Positions 60,351 through 64,000 of a stretch of 64,000 bases of DNA are shown here, in pieces (within the stretch, counting starts at the first letter, position 1; the number at the start of each line of letters is the position of its first letter). Both the position numbers and the translations under genes were made by a program. This DNA is from Plantago major. Lineage: Eukaryota; Streptophyta; Magnoliopsida; Lamiales; Plantaginaceae. The notes under the pieces were generated by a model. That model did not search any database, had not been told where the DNA came from, and was given only the letters and a program-made list of their open reading frames with translations. The DNA lies in assembly GCA_026545765.1 (NCBI GenBank), contig CM048842.1, positions 16,518,667 to 16,582,666 on the forward strand, given 5' to 3'.

Positions 60351-61954
60351 TGTTGGTCAGATAACGGCAAAGTAAAAGACTAGAGGGGGGTGAATAGTCT
60401 TTTAAAACTTTTGTCGATAAAACTATTTCTCGAGATATCTGTAGATATGTCGATACTTAGATCAGGCGCGGAAGACTTAAGATAGATAAGTGCGTAAGCA
60501 GTTAAAGTGTGTGTGTGTGTGTTGGTGAAAAGTAAGTAGAGAAGTAAATAACACAAGAAGTATAGTGGTATCTGGAGGTGGCGTAATCCTCCAACTAATC
60601 CACTTGGTCTTCCAAAGACCTAGAATTCACTAGAATAGATAATTGAGGTCACCTTACAAAAATCCTATTCTAAGATTCCTTAAACAAATGGTTCCCAACC
60701 AAATGTTCCCCACAGTTGTTCCCCGCTTTCCTGACCAAGTACTTCTGTACTCGAAACCTTTTGAGCTATTCCTAGCTTCCCAAGCTAAGTACTTCACTGC
60801 TCAATAACCTTGGAGTTATTCCTTAGTTTCTCAAACTAAGTACTTCACATACTCCACGCCAAATGATGGTGTTGATTTTGGTTTGAGTTGTCGGATGAGC
60901 TTCTTTAATAACTTTTCGCTTAATCGGATAGCTCGTGAATCAAGTATACTTAATACACTTTTCAATGTATGGTATCTTGTTCTTTTCTTGACCAAGTCTT
61001 AGATAAATGTTCAAGATAATGAATCTTTATACTTGATCTTTCAATTCAACTCTTTCACGGATAGCGATTGCTTGTTTAGGATCGTGACACTTAGAACTTT
61101 AGTGCTACTTAAGATCGGGAGCTTTGGTCGCATGTAAAGCTTTGAGGATAAGTAGTTTGCTTGAGAGAATATGTTGTTCAGCGTGTTTATGGAGTTCAAG
61201 GTATCTTCTCAAGTAGTCTAAGTATTGATATTTATAGATGAATTTGAATGCCGTTGAATAGTATCCGTTAGGCTCAAATTCAAACTATTGATATCTGTGT
61301 ATAATCTTCTTGATGGGTTTGTCTTCTTCTTGAAGGTACCTTTGCTTTTATTCGTACATCTCTCCTTGCATTAAATGCATTGTCTTGTACTTTTGTCCTC
61401 AGTAGTGCGGAACTATGCTCGATGTAGACTAGTATTATCTGATTCTTTGCACGTCCTTATCTTTAATCTTCAGATACCACTTTATTGAAACAACTTTGTT
61501 GCAATATATTTCTTTTTCAGAAATGTGGTTAAGGCTCAAGGTATCTGAGAGTAGATATCTGTGGGCACTTTCCTGGTTTTCAGAAAACCTTCTAGTTCTC
61601 AGATATCTCTTGTGACACAGCTTGCTTAAAACTATTCGTGTCTTCAAGATATCTGACCAAGGTATCTGCAAAACTATTTCAGTAAATCTTGTGCAGTTTC
61701 TTCAAATCTTCAATGTCGTTTCTGCTCGGATGTCTTCTTCTTGGTCTTCTCTTCATAAAATAAAAATTATATTTTGAAACCTAACATCCTATACAAGATT
61801 AGCTAGACTATCATACTTAGTGGGTTTCCTCTTTTACAATGTTCAAGTGAACCAAGAGTACTAATCACCTTTCTGGGACTAAGATAAGTCATCATGTTGC
61901 TGATCAAAATCTAAACCGATATTTCTAACAAAATATCTAACAAATTTCCTAACA
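60351..61954 (-). repeat. 5' LTR of element A (1,604 bp)
   Basis: Pairs with the split 3' LTR (22,533-23,636 plus 39,520-40,040). Plus-strand reading: TGTTGGTCAGATAACGG ... ATTTCCTAACA. Contains GTGTGTGTG (about 60,507-60,520), the ATATTTATAGATG TATA region (about 61,228-61,240, promoter on the minus strand) and AGTACTTC repeats. Confidence 0.9.
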
Positions 61955-61959
61955 AACCA
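61955..61959. repeat. Right target-site duplication of element A
   Basis: AACCA, identical to 22,528-22,532. Confidence 0.88.
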
Positions 61960-62419
61960 GGAGGTGCGAATTCCTCAAGTGAATTTTGGGTGTTTGAATT
62001 TGATTGCTAGGACATATGAAAACCGTAAATGAATCCGCTGAGTTCAAGCAATCAAGCCATATGCATTCGTACAAAAAAGCGTAAACCTTAGCTGCAATTC
62101 CTAAATTTTTACCACCGACCCATTGAATGACTAGCTACGCAATCCACTCATGTTCCACACATCCAACTTGCAATATGTGTATACACAAATCCAATGAATA
62201 ATGCAAATCTACCTATTATCAAAAGAAATTCAGCCAATTACCAAGTTGTAACGGATTTGGTTCCACGGATGAAATGCTTTGATTGAATTCGCGTAGAAAT
62301 CAAGATTCAAACCCTTCGTTGGTTCTCCAATGTGATTCAATAATCATTCAAAAGGTTTGTTGCAATTGTTGATGTAAATCGGGAGCTTGTAACAATGAAA
62401 CCTTTCATTTTGATTTTAG
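61960..62419. other. Flank of element A; no gene recognised
   Basis: 460 bp of AT-rich sequence with no recognisable coding region. It ends in an acceptor-like TTTTGATTTTAG at 62,419 and may be intron of the expansin remnant. I looked for the expansin N-terminal (double-psi beta-barrel) exons here and did not find them. Confidence 0.5.
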
Positions 62420-62882
62420 CGTGAATTCCTTTGGTCCTCTAGCAAAAGTGAAGCAAGCAGATGTACGAGAAAAGCAAGAAGAATAAACATCGAATATCAA
62501 TGGTAAGTATTTCAATGTTGATTTACTATATAATTCCTCTTTATACAAACTTTATAATCATATGTTTTGCATAGCACCATGCTACTACAAAACAAACATC
62601 AAATTTCAAGTTGATAATGGTTCCAATCGCTACTATCATTCATTCGCAATCCAGAATGTCGATGGAGAAGTCGGTAATGTTGAGATAAAGCCAGTGAATT
62701 CCAACATATGGAGCCCCATGCAATCGGCATTTGGAGTTGTGTGGAAATATGACATACATGATGGCACAAAAGGACCTTACTCCGTGAAGATTACAAGCAC
62801 CATATCAAAGAAAACTGCAACTAATGTAATTCCAATTGATTGGTCTCGAGGAATGCACTACCAATCAAATGTAAACTTCTAA
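62420..62882 (+). pseudogene. Beta-expansin 3' half, pseudogene
   Basis: Two exons. Exon 62,420-62,502 encodes FGPLAK and, after a frame change, RINIEYQ, matching the linker of beta-expansins (FGxLAKxGQAD..LR). A 72-bp intron follows (donor ATG/GTAAGTAT, acceptor TTTTGCATAG). Exon 62,575-62,882 encodes PCYYKTNIKFQVDNGSNRYY, GEVGNVEIKP, GVVWKYD, KGPYSVKIT and NVIPIDWSRGMHYQSNVNF, the C-terminal carbohydrate-binding (CBM63) domain. Expansins loosen cell walls after secretion. There is a frameshift inside the first exon (near 62,470) and the frames do not join across the intron. The catalytic-like N-terminal domain and signal peptide are not in view. A host gene remnant; the last exon alone is an open 106-codon frame if read from an upstream ATG at 62,562. 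Confidence 0.8.
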
Positions 62883-64000
62883 ATTCAAAGGCCAACCTTC
62901 ACAAATCACAATGGTTGGTTCGCTTCTTTTTTTTTTTTTTTTTTCTAAATTATGTATTTTTAAATAACATAAAGTTGTACTTATACACTTCTACATACCG
63001 ATGTGAGAAAATTAATTTTATCCTATTTACATTGAAATTGCTTGTGCCAAAAAAGAATATTTTCACGTACTTTTCATTGTTAATGTCCTATTATCTAAAT
63101 TTTGAAAATTTTGAAGTGAGGACATATTTGTCGATTTATAACTTTATCGCATATGATTGTTTATTTAATAATTGCATCTCACTTGACGAAACCAAGTAAT
63201 TAGTACTCCCTCTTTTCCGAATTCAACTTCCCGGATTCTATTTTGGGACGTTTCAATTTCAGCTTCTCATATGTTTAATGGAGATTTCTCTCCTACTTTA
63301 TTCTTCCTCTCTCATATTTTATTCACTATCTCTCATACTTTATCGGCTCCACATTCATTGCTTATTTCACTACTAATGATGTTGTTTGACCCACTAATCA
63401 TTAGACACGTGTATGGGGCATTAAGTGAAAAATCAATTGCGCAATTTAGCTTTATTTACTGGAAAAAAAAATGTTGAGAACATTTTCTATTAAACATAAT
63501 CAACCCATTGAGCTTCTTCTCCACAATACCGGCGGATACGTACCCACTACGCCGCAGCCGTTACTCTCTAAATTAATTCTACCATCCAAAGAAATAATCC
63601 TAGAACTTAAGGTTTTGACTCACTCAATCCTGTTGAATTCGATTTGTACCATTGAACTATGAAGAAGCTATGTGAAACTTTAAGGAAGCCATTAATGGCG
63701 GGCCAGAGTTTTGTAAGCTCATAAATCGTACAACACCTAACAGATCGGGACAAGTTACAAAAAAACAAAGCAGTTGATAAGTTAGAGGAATATTGACCTG
63801 GCCAAGCCGGTTGTTCGTGGCGGTCCTCTGTATTGATTTCTTCATGTTTCATTCACTGAAGTTCTTCATGTTTCCAATTAATATTATCTATGATACAACG
63901 CAAAAACCTAAAAAAAGGAATTATGGATGGAGGATTAGAAAATTCAAGATTTTAGGACGCCGCTTCAGTGGGAGAGGATGGCGATGGAGTAAGCTCGAAA
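62883..64000. other. Right-edge intergenic DNA
   Basis: AT-rich sequence with a T homopolymer (about 62,926-62,944). Near 63,203 ACTCCCTCTTTTCCGAATTC resembles the start of a Stowaway-like element, but no matching end was found. The last 100 bp (..GGAGAGGATGGCGATGGAG) might approach another gene, but nothing can be supported. Confidence 0.4.

Larger units (their letters stand above)
22533..61954 (-). mobile_element. Element A: giant Sirevirus-like Copia with two large guests
   Basis: Minus-strand element bounded by TG...CA LTRs and the duplication AACCA. Element B (23,637-39,519) is nested in its 3' LTR and a CACTA transposon (47,453-55,059) in its pol. Without them it is about 15.9 kb. In its own direction the order is: 5' LTR (60,351-61,954), primer site, gag, protease, integrase, reverse transcriptase, RNase H, a spacer with a TATA box, the extra gene (40,433-46,018), polypurine tract and 3' LTR. 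It has all parts but about ten or more breaks in coding regions, so it is a fossil. Confidence 0.9.

Noticed and set aside
62840-63199. 119-codon frame downstream of the expansin remnant
   Set aside because: Overlaps the expansin exon in another frame, then runs through a poly-T and AT-rich DNA; no family features.
63200-63300. Stowaway-like MITE
   Set aside because: Only one end-like sequence (ACTCCCTC) is present; no inverted partner or TA duplication found.

Overview
This window looks like nuclear DNA from a dicot-type flowering plant. It is almost entirely transposable elements nested in one another, with one damaged host gene fragment (a beta-expansin 3' half) near the right edge. The evidence is plant-type Ty1/Copia elements of the SIRE (Sirevirus) lineage, Ty3/Gypsy Tat/Retand-type elements with an antisense ORF, a CACTA (En/Spm) DNA transposon with TNPD- and TNPA-like genes, and the expansin. 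I cannot name the species. I found no tRNA, rRNA, CRISPR or intact ordinary host gene.

Left part (1-22,532) is a chain of plus-strand elements, each broken by the next one to its left: a Sirevirus-like element F (16,194 to about 22,140), a Tat element E (13,653-16,193), a Tat element D (5,826-13,652), a Sirevirus-like element C (1,555-5,825), and a minus-strand Copia element G (1-1,554) inserted in C. F also holds a solo LTR (18,336-19,886) with a perfect 5-bp target duplication, a TA microsatellite and an unassigned insert.

Middle and right part (22,533-61,954) is one giant minus-strand Sirevirus-like element, A, flanked by AACCA duplications. A second full-length element of the same family, B (23,637-39,519), sits inside A's 3' LTR. 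A 7.6-kb CACTA transposon (47,453-55,059, duplication TAA) sits inside A's pol. Without its guests A is about 15.9 kb, the same as B, very large for Copia. Both have LTRs of about 1.6-1.7 kb, an initiator-Met primer site, gag with zinc knuckle and coiled coil, pol, and then an extra 5.6-kb gene in sense orientation, in the place where some Sireviruses carry an env-like ORF.

The extra gene is the most interesting thing here. It has no obvious membrane segment. It has its own TATA box about 190 bp before its start in both copies, a basic nuclear-signal-like block, coiled coils and acidic tracts. In its middle lies a run of short GT...AG intervals (76-86 bp) separating exons whose lengths are all multiples of three. 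This suggests a separately transcribed, spliced gene carried inside an LTR retrotransposon. All retroelements here are treated as fossils; their coding regions are broken.

Right flank (61,955-64,000) holds the beta-expansin pseudogene (62,420-62,882) and about 1.1 kb of unassigned AT-rich DNA.
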